Source of the DNA: Paenarthrobacter nitroguajacolicus
GTDB taxonomy: Bacteria > Actinomycetota > Actinomycetes > Actinomycetales > Micrococcaceae
Direction: 5' to 3'
Length of the DNA: 64,000 bases
Assembly (NCBI RefSeq): GCF_007786235.1
Contig: NZ_VNFK01000005.1
Span: 248,001-312,000, forward strand
The notes under the pieces are model-generated. The model worked only from the letters and a program-made list of their open reading frames with translations, had not been told where the DNA came from and searched no databases. The position numbers and the translations under genes were made by a program. Positions 45,278 to 55,404 of the stretch are shown one piece after another. Positions within the stretch are counted from its first letter, which is position 1, and every line of letters begins with the position of its first letter.

Positions 45278-45310
45278 AGGTAGGGAGCATCGCGAAGATG
45301 GTCCCTACCT
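45278..45310 (+). terminator. Hairpin terminator
   Basis: AGGTAGGGA / TCCCTACCT, nine perfect base pairs around a 15-nt loop, eight bases after the stop of the small gene. It lacks a clear T-run. Confidence 0.55.
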
Positions 45311-46121
45311 CTTCGGTTTCAACGGTGCCCCGCCGCAGGTAGTGCGAACTTGACCTCCTGTGACGGTCGAAAAGTAACCTACGACGGGCTCCCTTTCGAC
45401 CATCGCTGACAAGTGGCTTAGCCGCAGAGCCGGCAGCCCTAATCCAATCGGGTGTCCACCGGTCCAACTAGCTTTAACACGTTGCGAATCAGTTCGCCTC
45501 GGGATGTTCCGAGCAGGACGCCCTGAGGAACGGGGGCCAGACCAACAGTCATCTAAGCCCCGGAATGCCGAGCAATCCGTCCGATCGCGGCACGACAAGA
45601 TGCGTCCGAATTAGCTCGTCTGACGAGATGTGCAGTGAGCTACTTAGATAAGATCGAGCCCCATGTCCAAAGCGAGTAATTTCGATTGTGCAGCGGCCTG
45701 CTAGCATCACCAACGACTTCGCTCAGACTGCGCGTGCTCGGAGTCAGTTCCGTCGCGTCAAAGGATCCTTTAATGCGACCCCTCTCGTAAGGCCTCGGTG
45801 AATCGGTATGCCTCCGAACCAAGGCCTTGCGACGTCCAAGCAAACTGTCTCATTGTTGATTTTCTCAACTTGGATGAGTTCACGCCTCTAACGAGACTTT
45901 GGGCGGCATATCCATTCGTGATGACGCCTGTGGTGGCGTGCGCCCCGAGCAATCACCAAGTCGGTACCCCAACGCCTCTTCCGTGTTCACTTCAGCGGTC
46001 GAACTTCGACTGACCGTCAGTCCAGTTCGATGCTCGTGCTGCGGCTAAGCTGAGGAGCGCCGCTGGGCATGCCACGGCAATTGCGCAGAAGCGGTCGAAC
46101 GGCTCGAGGAAGGATAATCGA
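45311..46121. other. Gene-free stretch before the LacI gene
   Basis: About 810 bases with no gene I can support; all open frames here are short and without ribosome sites. No tRNA, attachment site or transposase recognised. Composition is mixed. It may be decayed mobile DNA at the edge of the accessory region. Confidence 0.45.
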
Positions 46122-47117
46122 ATGGCTCGAGCGACAGTTCAGGACGTCGCCAGGACTGCGGGTGTGTCCGTAGGGACGGTCTCACGCGTCTTGAACGGGA
46201 GCTCGGCTGTCAGTGCGTCGGCCAAGGAAAAGGTTAACGCTGCCATCAAGGAGCTGAGCTACCGTCCGCTCGCCTCAGCAAGGGATCTCCGAAGAGACCG
46301 CACAATGCGGGTCCTGGCCTTAGCGAAGAACCTCGACTCCCTCGTGATCAGCGAAGTCTTCCGGGGCGTAGGAGACGCGGCCGCGGACAATGGCTACGTC
46401 AGCCTTATCGCCGCCACAGACGGGGATCGCGACCGCGAACAGCAACTCGTGGACATGCTGAGAAACGGATCGGTAGACGGCCTCGTAATCTTCTCGCCCA
46501 CCATGCCGGACGACGAGGTCAACTCAGTCGCCGAGCAACTGAGTGTGATCCAGGTCTGTGAAATTGTCGATGCTGAGGCGGCCTTCGGGGTCTCCATCGA
46601 TGACCGTCAGGCAGCCTACGACATCACCAAACACCTGATCGACACGGGCGCCAAGAAGCTGGCCATGCTCGCCCACAGGGGAGCCCGCTCGGGTCGGCTG
46701 CGTGAGGAAGGCTTCCGCCAGGCACTCAAGGAAGCAGGCTTGGAACAAGACCAGATCCTGTTCGGCGAAGGCAACTTCGGTTTCCACTCGGGCAGAGCAC
46801 TCACAAAGAAACTCCTGGGACAGAAAGACCTTCCCGACGCCGTCTTCTGCGGCACCGACGTAGTCGCCGCGGGTTGCGTCCGTGAACTCACCGATGCAGG
46901 CCTAAAGGTCCCGGAGGACATCGCCGTAGCAGGCTTCGACGACTCAGCCCAGGCGGAAATGTGCGTTCCGGAGCTGACCACCGTAAGGCAACCAGCCTAC
47001 GAAATGGGCCGCGTAGCCTTCGCTGAACTCCTGGAACGAATGACAATCGAGGGTTCACATCGCAAGGGAAGAACCTTCCTCCCGCACGAACTCGTCATCC
47101 GGGACTCCACCAAATAA
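46122..47117 (+). CDS. LacI-family transcriptional regulator
   Basis: 331 residues. HTH and hinge at 1-60 (TVQDVARTAGVSVGTVSRVLNG, YRPLASARDLRR), then a periplasmic-binding-protein-like sugar sensor (DGLVIFSPTMPDD, VFCGTDVVAAGCVREL, DIAVAGFDDSAQAE). GAGGAAGGA precedes the ATG. It sits directly upstream of the sugar ABC genes, and two TGGAATCGATTCCA operators follow its stop, so it represses that operon until its sugar is bound. Confidence 0.93.
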   Translation: MARATVQDVARTAGVSVGTVSRVLNGSSAVSASAKEKVNAAIKELSYRPLASARDLRRDRTMRVLALAKNLDSLVISEVFRGVGDAAADNGYVSLIAATDGDRDREQQLVDMLRNGSVDGLVIFSPTMPDDEVNSVAEQLSVIQVCEIVDAEAAFGVSIDDRQAAYDITKHLIDTGAKKLAMLAHRGARSGRLREEGFRQALKEAGLEQDQILFGEGNFGFHSGRALTKKLLGQKDLPDAVFCGTDVVAAGCVRELTDAGLKVPEDIAVAGFDDSAQAEMCVPELTTVRQPAYEMGRVAFAELLERMTIEGSHRKGRTFLPHELVIRDSTK

Positions 47118-47123
47118 AGAGGG

Positions 47124-47216
47124 TTGACAGCTCTCCGTGGTCCCTGTCACACTACTTTGGAATCGATTCCACGGCCGCAAGACCGATTCTTTTGAACACA
47201 TTTGGAATCGATTCCA
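47124..47216 (+). promoter_or_regulatory. Promoter and two LacI operators of the sugar operon
   Basis: TTGACA (47124-47129) is a consensus -35; CACACT (47148-47153) is a plausible -10 at 18 bp. The perfect 14-bp palindrome TGGAATCGATTCCA occurs at 47158-47171 and again at 47203-47216, 45 bp apart, in the form bound by LacI/GalR regulators. Both lie in the leader of the binding-protein gene. Confidence 0.8.
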
Positions 47217-47318
47217 CGAACCATATGCACCACCGGCAAAGAAGCCACCCCTCAGGACGCGGGACAGCCCAAACGCGCACTGAACGCCACCCACCCACAG
47301 CCACCAAAGGAGCCACTT

Positions 47319-48626
47319 GTGGACTTGAACCGACCTGCTCTCCCGCTCCAGAACAAAGCCGCAAAACGCAAAACCCTAGCGGCGACCGCAATCGCCGCAG
47401 CCCTCCTCCTCAGCGCGTGCGGCGGGGGAGCCGCACCCCAAGGTGCCGAGCAAGCGGCAGCTGCCGATCCGGCGTCGGGCGCTAATGCCAGCGGTACCGT
47501 GAACATCTGCGGCGTCAAGGACGCGAGCGGTATCTACAAGGGCACGGCGGAGGCGTTCACGAAGGGGAACGGCAAGGTCACGGCCAAGTACACCGAGATC
47601 GGCGCCACCACTGATGAGGCGCGCACGCAGATTGTGCAGCGGCTCGAAGGTAAGTCCACGGAGTGCGACCTCTTCGTCACGGACGTGATCTGGACCTCCG
47701 AGTTCGCCTCTCAGGGCTGGCTGCTGGACCAGACCAAACTGGTGGAGGCCAACAAGGACCGGCTCATTCCCTCCACTGTGGAAACCACCAAGTACCAGGA
47801 CAAGTACTGGGGCTCGCCGTTCTTCACCAACGCCGGGTTGATCTACTACCAGAAGGACAAGGTAGCCAAGCCCGAGTCCTGGCAGCAGCTCTACGCGGAA
47901 GCCGCCAAGGCTCCCGGCAACGGCTACGTCTACCAAGGCAAGCAGTACGAGGGCCTCACGGTGAACTTCCTCGAAATGCTTTACAGCGCAGGCGGCGAAG
48001 TCCTCAACGACCAGGGCGACGTCACGATCGACTCCAAGGAAACCCGCGACGTCCTCAACTTCATGAGCGACGGACTCAAGAACGGCTCAGCAGACCGCGC
48101 CGTCCTCACCTACAACGAAGACCCGGCCCGCCTCGCCTACGAGTCCGGCGACTTCGGGTACCAGCGCAACTGGCCGCACGTGTACCGCCTGCTGAACGCG
48201 ACACCGCTGGCGTCCAGCTTCGCGGTCGCGCCGCTGCCGGCATGGGAAGGCGGCAAGGCCTCCGGCGTGCTCGGCGGTTGGAACCTGGCAATCTCGGCCC
48301 ACTCCACCAACCAGGCAGGGGCTGTCGCGTTCATCAACTTCGCCACGACGCCGGACTGGCAGAAGCACGTGGCCATGGACTACTCGCAGGCCCCGGTCAA
48401 CGAGGCCGCCTATTCTGACGCGGCTGTGCTAGAAAAGATGCCGTTCGCCACGGAACTCCTCGCCTCGGTGAAGGGTGCCAAGCCGCGCCCGATCTCCCCG
48501 GTCTACCCGCAGATCAGCCAGGCGATCTACAAGAACGTCTACGCCGTCCTCTCCGGCACCGCCTCCACCGAGGAAGCCGTGAAGAAGATGGCTGACGAAA
48601 TCACCACCGCCAAGGCGAGCTTCTAG
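47319..48626 (+). CDS. ABC transporter sugar-binding lipoprotein
   Basis: 435 residues from GTG 47319, set by AAAGGAG upstream. Signal peptide AAKRKTLAATAIAAALLLSAC with lipidated Cys34, then a family 1 solute-binding fold (VNICGVKDASGIYKGTAEAF, GKSTECDLFVTDVIWTSEFA, YWGSPFFTNAGLIYYQ, GVLGGWNLAISAHS). Captures a carbohydrate outside the membrane for the two permeases that follow. The ATPase (MsiK-type) is not encoded here and is probably shared from elsewhere. Confidence 0.92.
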   Translation: MDLNRPALPLQNKAAKRKTLAATAIAAALLLSACGGGAAPQGAEQAAAADPASGANASGTVNICGVKDASGIYKGTAEAFTKGNGKVTAKYTEIGATTDEARTQIVQRLEGKSTECDLFVTDVIWTSEFASQGWLLDQTKLVEANKDRLIPSTVETTKYQDKYWGSPFFTNAGLIYYQKDKVAKPESWQQLYAEAAKAPGNGYVYQGKQYEGLTVNFLEMLYSAGGEVLNDQGDVTIDSKETRDVLNFMSDGLKNGSADRAVLTYNEDPARLAYESGDFGYQRNWPHVYRLLNATPLASSFAVAPLPAWEGGKASGVLGGWNLAISAHSTNQAGAVAFINFATTPDWQKHVAMDYSQAPVNEAAYSDAAVLEKMPFATELLASVKGAKPRPISPVYPQISQAIYKNVYAVLSGTASTEEAVKKMADEITTAKASF

Positions 48627-48628
48627 CC

Positions 48629-49570
48629 ATGGCCCTCAGAACAATCCCGCCAAGCCGCGGCCCAGCGAAGACAAGCGGTCGCGACCGCGCCGAACGCAAG
48701 CTCGCGTTCCGCATGACCGCGCCGTCGCTGGTGATCATGGCGCTGGTTGCGGCGGTCCCCATCGGCTACGCGATCTGGCTCTCGCTGAATCAGTACAGCG
48801 TCCGCACCGCAGGCCTGTCCCGCTTTGTCGGCCTGGAAAACTACATCAACGCCCTCGCAAGCCGGGAGTGGTGGGCGGCGTTCGGCCAGACGTTCCTCTT
48901 CGCAGGGCTGTCGGTCAGCCTGGAACTGGTCCTCGGCACGGCCATGGCGCTCCTGCTCAACCTCGCGTTCAAGGGCCGCGCGGTCCTGCGCACCGTGGTG
49001 CTGCTGCCGTACGCGATCATCACCGTGGTCAGCGCCATCACCTGGCAAACGATGTTCCAGCCCAATATGGGCCTGGTCACCAACGTCCTCTCCGCGCTGG
49101 GCCTGCCGGGCGGCGACGTCGTGTGGCTCGGGGAGCACGGTTACGCGATGGCCGTGATCGTCATGGCCGACGTCTGGAAGACCACGCCCTTCGCGGCGCT
49201 CATCATCCTGGCCGGCCTGCAGGTCATCTCCGCCGAAACGTACGAGGCCGCGGAACTCGACGGCGCCAGCAAATGGCAGACCTTCGTCAACATCACCCTG
49301 CCGCTCCTGCGCCCGGCAATCGTCCTCGCCGCGATCTTCCGCACCATGGACGCCCTCCGCGTCTTCGACCTGCCGTTCGTCCTCACCCGCGGAGCCAACG
49401 GCACCGAATCCATGTCCATGCTCGCCTACACCCAACTGCGCGAAAACCGGCTGGTGGGCGAAGGCTCGGCGCTGTCCATCTTGACCTTCCTCACCGTCAT
49501 GGTGGTCTCCGTTATCTACGTACGCTTCGCCGGCGGCAACATCCGCGACGTCGCGAAGGAGGAACAATGA
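48629..49570 (+). CDS. ABC sugar permease, MalF type
   Basis: 313 residues, six membrane helices. EAA loop YEAAELDGASKWQTFVNITLP contacts the ATPase. The N-terminal ~25 residues are basic and cytoplasmic. It starts 2 nt after the binding-protein stop and overlaps the next permease by 4 nt (ATGA). Substrate set by the binding protein; the neighbouring oxidoreductases suggest a sugar or polyol. Confidence 0.92.
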   Translation: MALRTIPPSRGPAKTSGRDRAERKLAFRMTAPSLVIMALVAAVPIGYAIWLSLNQYSVRTAGLSRFVGLENYINALASREWWAAFGQTFLFAGLSVSLELVLGTAMALLLNLAFKGRAVLRTVVLLPYAIITVVSAITWQTMFQPNMGLVTNVLSALGLPGGDVVWLGEHGYAMAVIVMADVWKTTPFAALIILAGLQVISAETYEAAELDGASKWQTFVNITLPLLRPAIVLAAIFRTMDALRVFDLPFVLTRGANGTESMSMLAYTQLRENRLVGEGSALSILTFLTVMVVSVIYVRFAGGNIRDVAKEEQ

Positions 49571-50465
49571 GCACGCTGACTGCAGAACGCCCGACGCCGG
49601 AACTCGCCACGCGCGCCAAGGCACCGAAGCGTCGCTTGCGTGGGGAGGCGAAACTGCACCCCATGGTGTGGGTGTTCGTGGTGGCGGTCATGGGCTTCTC
49701 GCTCATCCCTTTCTACTGGCTGGTCAACACCTCCCTTAAGAAGGGCGCGAGCCTGTCACAAGGCGAGCTCTTCCCGAGCCAACCGACCCTGGAGAACTAT
49801 CTGGTGGTCTTCCAGAACCCCGAGTTCCTCTTGGCCTTGCGCAATTCGGTGATTATCGCCGTCGTGACTACAACAGTGGCGCTGGTGTTCGCGTCCTTCG
49901 CCGCCTATGCGCTGGCCCGATTGAAGATGCGCCGCAAGGCGATGATCCTGACGCTGATCCTCTCGGTACCACGTTCCCGGCCATCGCCATCGCGGCCCCG
50001 ATGTTCTCCATTTGGCGCGAGATCGGGCTGTACGACACGTTGCTCGGCCTCATCATCCCGAAGCTGACGTTCGCCTTGCCGCTGGCGATTTATACGCTGA
50101 CGTCCTTCTTCAAGGAGATTCCGCGTGAGCTCGAGGAATCCGCGTACATGGACGGCGCCACGCCGTTCACCGCGTTCCGCAAGGTCATCCTGCCGCTGGC
50201 GGTCCCCGGCCTGGCGACGACGGCGATCCTGGTGTTCATCTCGGTCTGGAACGAATTCCTCCTGGCCGTCACGCTGACCACCTCGCCCGAAGCCCGGCCC
50301 GTGCCTGTCGCGATCGCGTTCTTCAGCGGCACCAGCGAGTTCGACCAACCCCTCGGCACCATCAGCGCCGCGTCGGTGATCATCACCGTCCCGCTCGTGA
50401 TCCTCGTGCTGCTGTGCCAGAAACGCATCGTTTCCGGCATGACAGCCGGCGCGGTCAAGGGCTGA
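49567..50465 (+). pseudogene. ABC sugar permease, MalG type, one-base deletion
   Basis: Reads as a normal MalG-like permease for ~133 codons (HPMVWVFVVAVMGFSLIPFYWLVNTSLKK...LKMRRKAMILTLILS), then the frame breaks near 49965-49968. In the -1 frame it continues TTFPAIAIAAPMFSIWREIGLY and the EAA loop LEESAYMDGATPFTAFRKVILP to TGA 50465. Adding one base gives 299 residues, a normal length. The transporter would be dead if the deletion is real; a sequencing error is quite possible since all neighbours are intact. Confidence 0.85.
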
Positions 50466-50528
50466 CCCCGTCACAAAATCCAAGAACCACCCACTGACTC
50501 CCAGAAACCCGGAAAGAACAGGAACAAC

Positions 50529-51632
50529 GTGAGCATTCAGCAGCAGGCCCCGTCCACAACCCTCAAGGTGGGAGTTGTGGGCATCGGTTGGGCCGGCCAG
50601 CAGCACCTCAAGGCGTACAGCAACATCGACGGCGTCGAGATCGTCGCCGTCGCGGGCATGGAAGCCGACCTCCTTGCCCAGCTGAAGGAGGAGTACAGCA
50701 TCCCGCACGCGTTCGCCCGCTGGGAGGACATGATCGAGCTGGAAGGCCTCGACGCCGTCAGCGTCGCCGTGCCGACGTTCCTGCACGCACCCATCGCCAT
50801 TGCCTCGCTCGAGCGCGGACTGCATGTGCTGAGCGAAAAGCCGTTGGCGCGTAACGCCGTCGAGGGTCAACAGATGGTGGATGCCGCCCGTAAGGCAGGC
50901 CGCGTCCTGGACGTCGCGTTCAACCATCGCCGCCGCGGCGACATTCAGGCACTCAAGGAAGTGATCGACGCCGGCACGCTGGGTCGCCCGTACTACGCCA
51001 AGGCGTCGTGGCTGCGCAGGCAGGGCATTCCGATGCTGGGCAGCTGGTTCACCAACCCGGAACTGGCCGGCGGCGGACCGCTTGCCGACATCGGCGTGCA
51101 CGTCCTGGACTACTCGCTGCACCTCCTTGGCGAACCCAAGGTGCTGGCCGTCTCGGCGTCGACCCATTCCGAACTCGGCCCGCGCGGCCTCGGCGGCAAC
51201 GCGAGGTATACGGCGTCGAACTCCAGCCACAAGTTTGAAGTGGAAGACTTCGCCTCCGCATTCATCCGGCTGGAAGGCGGCGGGACCCTGATCCTGGAAG
51301 CCGGTTGGGCCACGTACCGCGACGAGCGGGACCTGATGGACTTCACTGTTTACGGGACCGACGGCGGCGCGGACTTGCGCTCGGTCGGCGCCTCTGAGAA
51401 CCCGGTAGCGGACGTCCACGTCTTCACCGAAAAGGACGGTGAGAACGCCGACTTCGAGGTGGTGGCCGAACCCGGGCGAGCCCACCAGGCCGTCGTCGAC
51501 GACTTCATCGCCGCTGTGCGCGGCGGCGAAACGGTGTGGGGAAGCCATGACGGTTCCCTTGCCCTCAGCCGGGCCCTGGTGCTCGATGCCTGCTACAAAT
51601 CCGCCCTTGAACAACGTGAAGTGGTGCTCTGA
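50529..51632 (+). CDS. Gfo/Idh/MocA-family oxidoreductase
   Basis: 367 residues. N-terminal Rossmann fold ([20 protein letters not shown]) and the [10 protein letters not shown] motif whose lysine is catalytic; the C-terminal alpha/beta domain carries [21 protein letters not shown] with the family His/Asp pair. NAD(P)-dependent oxidation of a sugar, inositol or derivative. GTG start 64 nt after the permease. Co-transcribed with the LacI-controlled transporter. Confidence 0.88.
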   Translation: MSIQQQAPSTTLKVGVVGIGWAGQQHLKAYSNIDGVEIVAVAGMEADLLAQLKEEYSIPHAFARWEDMIELEGLDAVSVAVPTFLHAPIAIASLERGLHVLSEKPLARNAVEGQQMVDAARKAGRVLDVAFNHRRRGDIQALKEVIDAGTLGRPYYAKASWLRRQGIPMLGSWFTNPELAGGGPLADIGVHVLDYSLHLLGEPKVLAVSASTHSELGPRGLGGNARYTASNSSHKFEVEDFASAFIRLEGGGTLILEAGWATYRDERDLMDFTVYGTDGGADLRSVGASENPVADVHVFTEKDGENADFEVVAEPGRAHQAVVDDFIAAVRGGETVWGSHDGSLALSRALVLDACYKSALEQREVVL

Positions 51633-51633
51633 A

Positions 51634-52377
51634 ATGTCTGATTCGAAATTGAAGATTGTCGTCTGGAACGAGGCCGTGCACGAGGCCCGTAACGAGCCCG
51701 CAACCATTGGCGAGATGTACCCCGAAGGGATCCACGGCGCCATCGCCGCCGGGCTGCGCGGCTTCTACCCGGACTCCGAAATCACGACGGCGACACTCGC
51801 CGATCCCGAGCACGGACTCTCCGAGGAAGTTCTGGAGCAGACCGACGTGCTGCTCTGGTGGGGGCACATTGCGCATGGAGAAGTTGCTGACGAAGTAGTG
51901 GAGCGCGTGCAGCGACACGTCCTGGGTGGCATGGGACTTGTGGTGCTCCATTCCGGGCACTTCGCCAAGATCTTCACCCGGCTGCTGGGAACCACCTGCT
52001 CGCTGAAGTGGCGCAACGAGGGCGAACGCGAGCTGGTGTGGACGGTCAAGCCGTCGCACCCGATCGCGGCCGGCATTGAGAGCCCGATCGTGATTCCGCA
52101 GCAGGAGATGTACGGCGAGCTGTTCGACATTCCGGAGCCTGATGACCTGATCTTCATCAGCTCGTTCACCGGGGGGGAGGTGTTCCGCTCCGGCGTGACG
52201 TTCTCGCGCGGCAAGGGCCGGATCTTCTACTTCAGCCCCGGCGACCAGGAGTACCCGGTGTACCACCAGCCACAGATCCAGAAGGTCATCGCCAACGGTG
52301 TCGGCTGGGTGGCGCAGCCGGGCGTCTTCCGGGAGTCACCCGAGGTTTCCAACCCTTCACGGGGCTGGTTCGAGTAG
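51634..52377 (+). CDS. ThuA-domain protein
   Basis: 247 residues. Class-I-glutamine-amidotransferase-like fold of the trehalose-utilisation ThuA family ([83 protein letters not shown]). Starts 1 nt after the upstream dehydrogenase and ends 3 nt before the next. ThuA/ThuB pairs make or process 3-keto-sugars; paired Gfo/Idh genes here fit that idea. Confidence 0.88.
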   Translation: MSDSKLKIVVWNEAVHEARNEPATIGEMYPEGIHGAIAAGLRGFYPDSEITTATLADPEHGLSEEVLEQTDVLLWWGHIAHGEVADEVVERVQRHVLGGMGLVVLHSGHFAKIFTRLLGTTCSLKWRNEGERELVWTVKPSHPIAAGIESPIVIPQQEMYGELFDIPEPDDLIFISSFTGGEVFRSGVTFSRGKGRIFYFSPGDQEYPVYHQPQIQKVIANGVGWVAQPGVFRESPEVSNPSRGWFE

Positions 52378-52380
52378 GCC

Positions 52381-53547
52381 ATGACCGCTTCGCTTACTTC
52401 TGGCCGTCCGTTGGGCGTGGCCGCCATCGGTTACGCCTTCATGGGGAAGGCCCACTCGAACGCGTGGCGGAACGTGGCCAGCTTCTTCGACGTCCCGGCC
52501 TTCGAACAGAAAGTGCTGGTTGGCCGGGACGCCTTGGCGGTGGCCGAAGCCGCCGCCAAGTACGGTTGGGCCGAGTCAGCTACCGACTGGCGTTCCGTGA
52601 TTTCGCGGGACGACATCGACATTGTGGACATCTGCGCGCCCGGTTGGATGCACGCGGAGATCGCTCTGGAAGCTCTGGCCGCCGGGAAGCATGTGCTGGT
52701 GGAGAAGCCGCTCGCCAACACTCTGGAGGAGGCCGAGTTGATGGCTTCCGCCGCAGCTTCGGCGCGGGGCCGGGGTGTGCAATCGATGATCGGCTTCAAC
52801 TACCGCCGCGTTCCTGCACTTGCATTGGCCCGCGAACTGATTGCCGAAGGACGTCTCGGAACCGTGCGGCACGTCCGTGCCGCGTACCTGCAGGACTGGC
52901 TTTCCGACGTCGAAACCCCCATGAGTTGGCGGCTCCGCAAGGAGACGGCCGGGTCCGGGGCGCTCGGCGACATCGCCTCCCACGCCATCGATCAGGTCCA
53001 GCACCTCACAGGCCAAACCGTCACCGAGGTGACCGGAACGTTGCGGACTTTTGTGGCCGAACGTCCCGGTGCCGCTGGGCTTGAGAAAGTGACAGTCGAC
53101 GACGCCGCGTGGGCCACTTTGGGCCTGACCGGCGGCGTGAGTGCCTCCGTAGAAGCGTCACGAGTGGCTACGGGACAGAAGAACTCTTTGAAGATAGAGA
53201 TCTACGGGTCTTTGGGTTCGTTGACGTTCGATCTGGAGAATCTGAACGAGCTCGGTTTCCTGGACGCTACGGTTCCCGTGCGGGAGCAGGGCTTCCGGCG
53301 GATCCTGGTCAACGAGCCCGAGCACCCTTACGCTGCGGCGTGGTGGCCGCAGGGGCACATCATCGGTTGGGAGCACACGTTCACGCACCAGATCCGGGAC
53401 TTCCTGCTTGCTGTTCGCGACGGAAGCGAGCCGTCGCCGTCGTTCGATGACGGGCTGCAGATCCAGCGGGTCCTGGCCGCCGTCGAAGAGTCGGCGCGGA
53501 ACAGGAGCACGGTGACGGAGGTACGGGAGCGGGTTGCTGTCAGTTAA
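52381..53547 (+). CDS. Gfo/Idh/MocA-family oxidoreductase (ThuB-like)
   Basis: 388 residues. GVAAIGYAFMGKAHSNAWRNV Rossmann start, LVEKPLANTLEEAELM catalytic-lysine motif, and GALGDIASHAIDQVQHLTG in the substrate domain. Distinct from the dehydrogenase two genes upstream; together with ThuA they suggest oxidation and interconversion of a sugar imported by the ABC system. Last gene of the operon, followed by a terminator. Confidence 0.88.
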   Translation: MTASLTSGRPLGVAAIGYAFMGKAHSNAWRNVASFFDVPAFEQKVLVGRDALAVAEAAAKYGWAESATDWRSVISRDDIDIVDICAPGWMHAEIALEALAAGKHVLVEKPLANTLEEAELMASAAASARGRGVQSMIGFNYRRVPALALARELIAEGRLGTVRHVRAAYLQDWLSDVETPMSWRLRKETAGSGALGDIASHAIDQVQHLTGQTVTEVTGTLRTFVAERPGAAGLEKVTVDDAAWATLGLTGGVSASVEASRVATGQKNSLKIEIYGSLGSLTFDLENLNELGFLDATVPVREQGFRRILVNEPEHPYAAAWWPQGHIIGWEHTFTHQIRDFLLAVRDGSEPSPSFDDGLQIQRVLAAVEESARNRSTVTEVRERVAVS

Positions 53548-53553
53548 ACGACG

Positions 53554-53583
53554 AGGGCCGCGACCCTTGAGGGTCGCGGCCCT
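53554..53583. terminator. Bidirectional terminator
   Basis: Perfect 14-bp inverted repeat AGGGCCGCGACCCT / AGGGTCGCGGCCCT with a 2-nt loop between convergent genes. Confidence 0.85.
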
Positions 53584-53597
53584 GATCGGGCGGGCTG

Positions 53598-54320
53598 CTA
53601 CTTGATCAGTGCTGCTGCCTGCTCCATGAGGTCGCTGGCCGTGGCAACGCCGTTGGCGTCAGCGCCCTTGCCGGACGCCGTAGCGGAGATCAGCACGCCC
53701 TCCTTGATGGCGTAGGCCATGTACGTGGTTTGTGCCGCGCCGCTGGCTGTGGACATTTCGGTCTTGTAGGCCACTGTTCCGGGGACCGTGTTGATGCCGT
53801 CGAACTTTTCAGTGGAGACGTTCATCGATTGACCGGACATGGACAGCGTCATCTTGGCGCACTTCTCTGCCTGGACGCCGTTCTTATCGATGCTGTCCTG
53901 AAGCTTCTGCTTATCGAGCCCGGACGTCAGCGTCACCATGGTCATGACCCCGGATTCAGCATCCAGGTCGGCGCCGGCAGCCGTGGTGGAACCGGCGAGG
54001 GTCTCACTTCCGCCCAGCGTTGCAAGGTCCTTGCACTCAGACGGTTCGATGGTGAACATGCTCATGAGCGCCTTCATGGGATTCTCCTGGGCGACTTCCT
54101 CACTGGAAGCAACGGTCAATTCCTTGCCAGACTTAGGCTTGATCTGCTTCACCAGTTCAACGAGCTCGTCGTTGGTGTACTGCTTGGCAGCGGTGGGCGT
54201 GGGCGACGCCGCAGCCTCTTGCGAAGCGCTATCAGTGGAGCCGGTTGACCCACCACATCCGGTCAGTGCCATCACTACCAGCGCCGATATTCCGACGCTC
54301 TGCAGCGCAAACTTCTTCAC
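53598..54320 (-). CDS. Putative lipoprotein, unknown function
   Basis: 240 residues. Signal peptide MKKFALQSVGISALVVMALT, lipobox LTGC with Cys22, Ser/Thr-rich linker, then a globular domain (YTNDELVELVKQIKPKSGKELTVASSEEV, MFTIEPSECKDLATLGG, AEKCAKMTLSMSGQSM) with two Cys that may pair. Resembles mycobacterial/Arthrobacter sensor-like lipoproteins but no family named with certainty. Single gene. Confidence 0.75.
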   Translation of the reverse strand: MKKFALQSVGISALVVMALTGCGGSTGSTDSASQEAAASPTPTAAKQYTNDELVELVKQIKPKSGKELTVASSEEVAQENPMKALMSMFTIEPSECKDLATLGGSETLAGSTTAAGADLDAESGVMTMVTLTSGLDKQKLQDSIDKNGVQAEKCAKMTLSMSGQSMNVSTEKFDGINTVPGTVAYKTEMSTASGAAQTTYMAYAIKEGVLISATASGKGADANGVATASDLMEQAAALIK

Positions 54321-54510
54321 TCTATTTCCCCCAATGGGTCTGCTTTTAGCGCTGGGTGGTCCCCAGCCGAGATAACACTATCGTTCGTTAACATGTGGGC
54401 GCCGCCGCTTCGATGCCGGAAGCTTCCGCCGAGGGGTGTTCTGCTCCACACTGGTTCTATCCAGCCTCGCTGGGTGCGGGATTTTCGGGCTTGCCGAAAC
54501 GAGGAAGACG

Positions 54511-54924
54511 ATGCAGAAAGCGCGTGTGGCGGCCGTGCTGACGTGGATCTACGCTGCAGCATTCGGGATCCCCGCTATTCCAGTCGGCATCCACCTCCTA
54601 CAGAACGGGTACCTGCCGATGTTCATGGACCTGTTCCCGATGTACGCGGGTCCATGGGACGGCCTGCAAAGCTGGACCTTCGTGGCGCTGCTCATTGCGT
54701 TCCTTGGTGCAGTGCTGGTTGCGTCGTGGGCGGCTTGGCTGGCATGGAGGGGGCGCAAGTCCGGGCTGGTTCTTGGGCTGGCCCTCTTGCCTGTGGAAGC
54801 AGTGTTCTGGATAGGCTTCGACCTGCCTTTCCCTTGGTTGTTCGGCGGGGCCCGCGGCTTGCTGTACGCGCTCGCCTTGATGTCCCTGCGGCAGCATCCG
54901 GAGGGGCGGCTGGCTGGCGGCTAG
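54511..54924 (+). CDS. Small four-helix membrane protein
   Basis: 137 residues from ATG 54511, preceded by GAGGAAG. About four membrane helices (VAAVLTWIYAAAFGIPAIPVG, TFVALLIAFLGAVLVASWAAW, SGLVLGLALLPVEAVFWIGF, and the last near the C-terminus). No family recognised; single gene. Confidence 0.65.
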   Translation: MQKARVAAVLTWIYAAAFGIPAIPVGIHLLQNGYLPMFMDLFPMYAGPWDGLQSWTFVALLIAFLGAVLVASWAAWLAWRGRKSGLVLGLALLPVEAVFWIGFDLPFPWLFGGARGLLYALALMSLRQHPEGRLAGG

Positions 54925-55020
54925 TCGAGACCCGACCCGTCCGGCAGTAGGAAGGTCTGCTACGGACGCCCGCGTCGTCAATCCCTGTGATCCGATAACG
55001 CAGCTGGTTGGCTAGGCGTT

Positions 55021-55404
55021 ATGGAACAACGCTTTGTGCGCTACCAATCGAGCACGCCTGATGCGAAAGGGCGACACCTTGGGATCTTCGCCCTCGCGAA
55101 CCGATTGGCGAAGGAGGGCAGCCTCAGCCCCGAAGATTGGGGCCGTTGGCGCAGGGCAAACGATTTTTACGACGCGGCTTACGTAACGCCTGAGGCGTCG
55201 ATCTACGCAGCCCCGGGCGCACAGGCGTGGTTCAAACTAACGGCCACACACCTGTTGAGCAGAATAGATTTCTATGTCGATCTTCTGCGCCGGCATGATG
55301 TTCCCTGCAGGGCGGTCTATTCAAGCGATCCGGGCGACGTCCTGTATGAGGACGATGTTCAGGTTGTCGTCGTCCCGTACGAAGTGCAGCTAGGTCTTTC
55401 TTAG
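55021..55404 (+). CDS. Hypothetical protein
   Basis: 127 residues, soluble. Starts MEQRFVRYQSSTPDAKGRHLGIFALANRLAKEG; HLLSRIDFYVDLLRRHDVPCRAVYSSDPGDVLYEDDVQVVVVPY suggests an alpha/beta protein. No family recognised. No ribosome site is evident before the ATG. Confidence 0.6.
   Translation: MEQRFVRYQSSTPDAKGRHLGIFALANRLAKEGSLSPEDWGRWRRANDFYDAAYVTPEASIYAAPGAQAWFKLTATHLLSRIDFYVDLLRRHDVPCRAVYSSDPGDVLYEDDVQVVVVPYEVQLGLS

Noticed and set aside
45276..46013. Several 60-97-codon frames on both strands as genes
   Set aside because: None has a start signal, coding-like composition or recognisable similarity; they lie in a gap between clear genes.
49905..51743. Long minus-strand open frame (over 600 codons) opposite the permease, dehydrogenase and ThuA genes
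   Set aside because: Same cause: shadow of high-GC coding on the other strand, with low-complexity composition.
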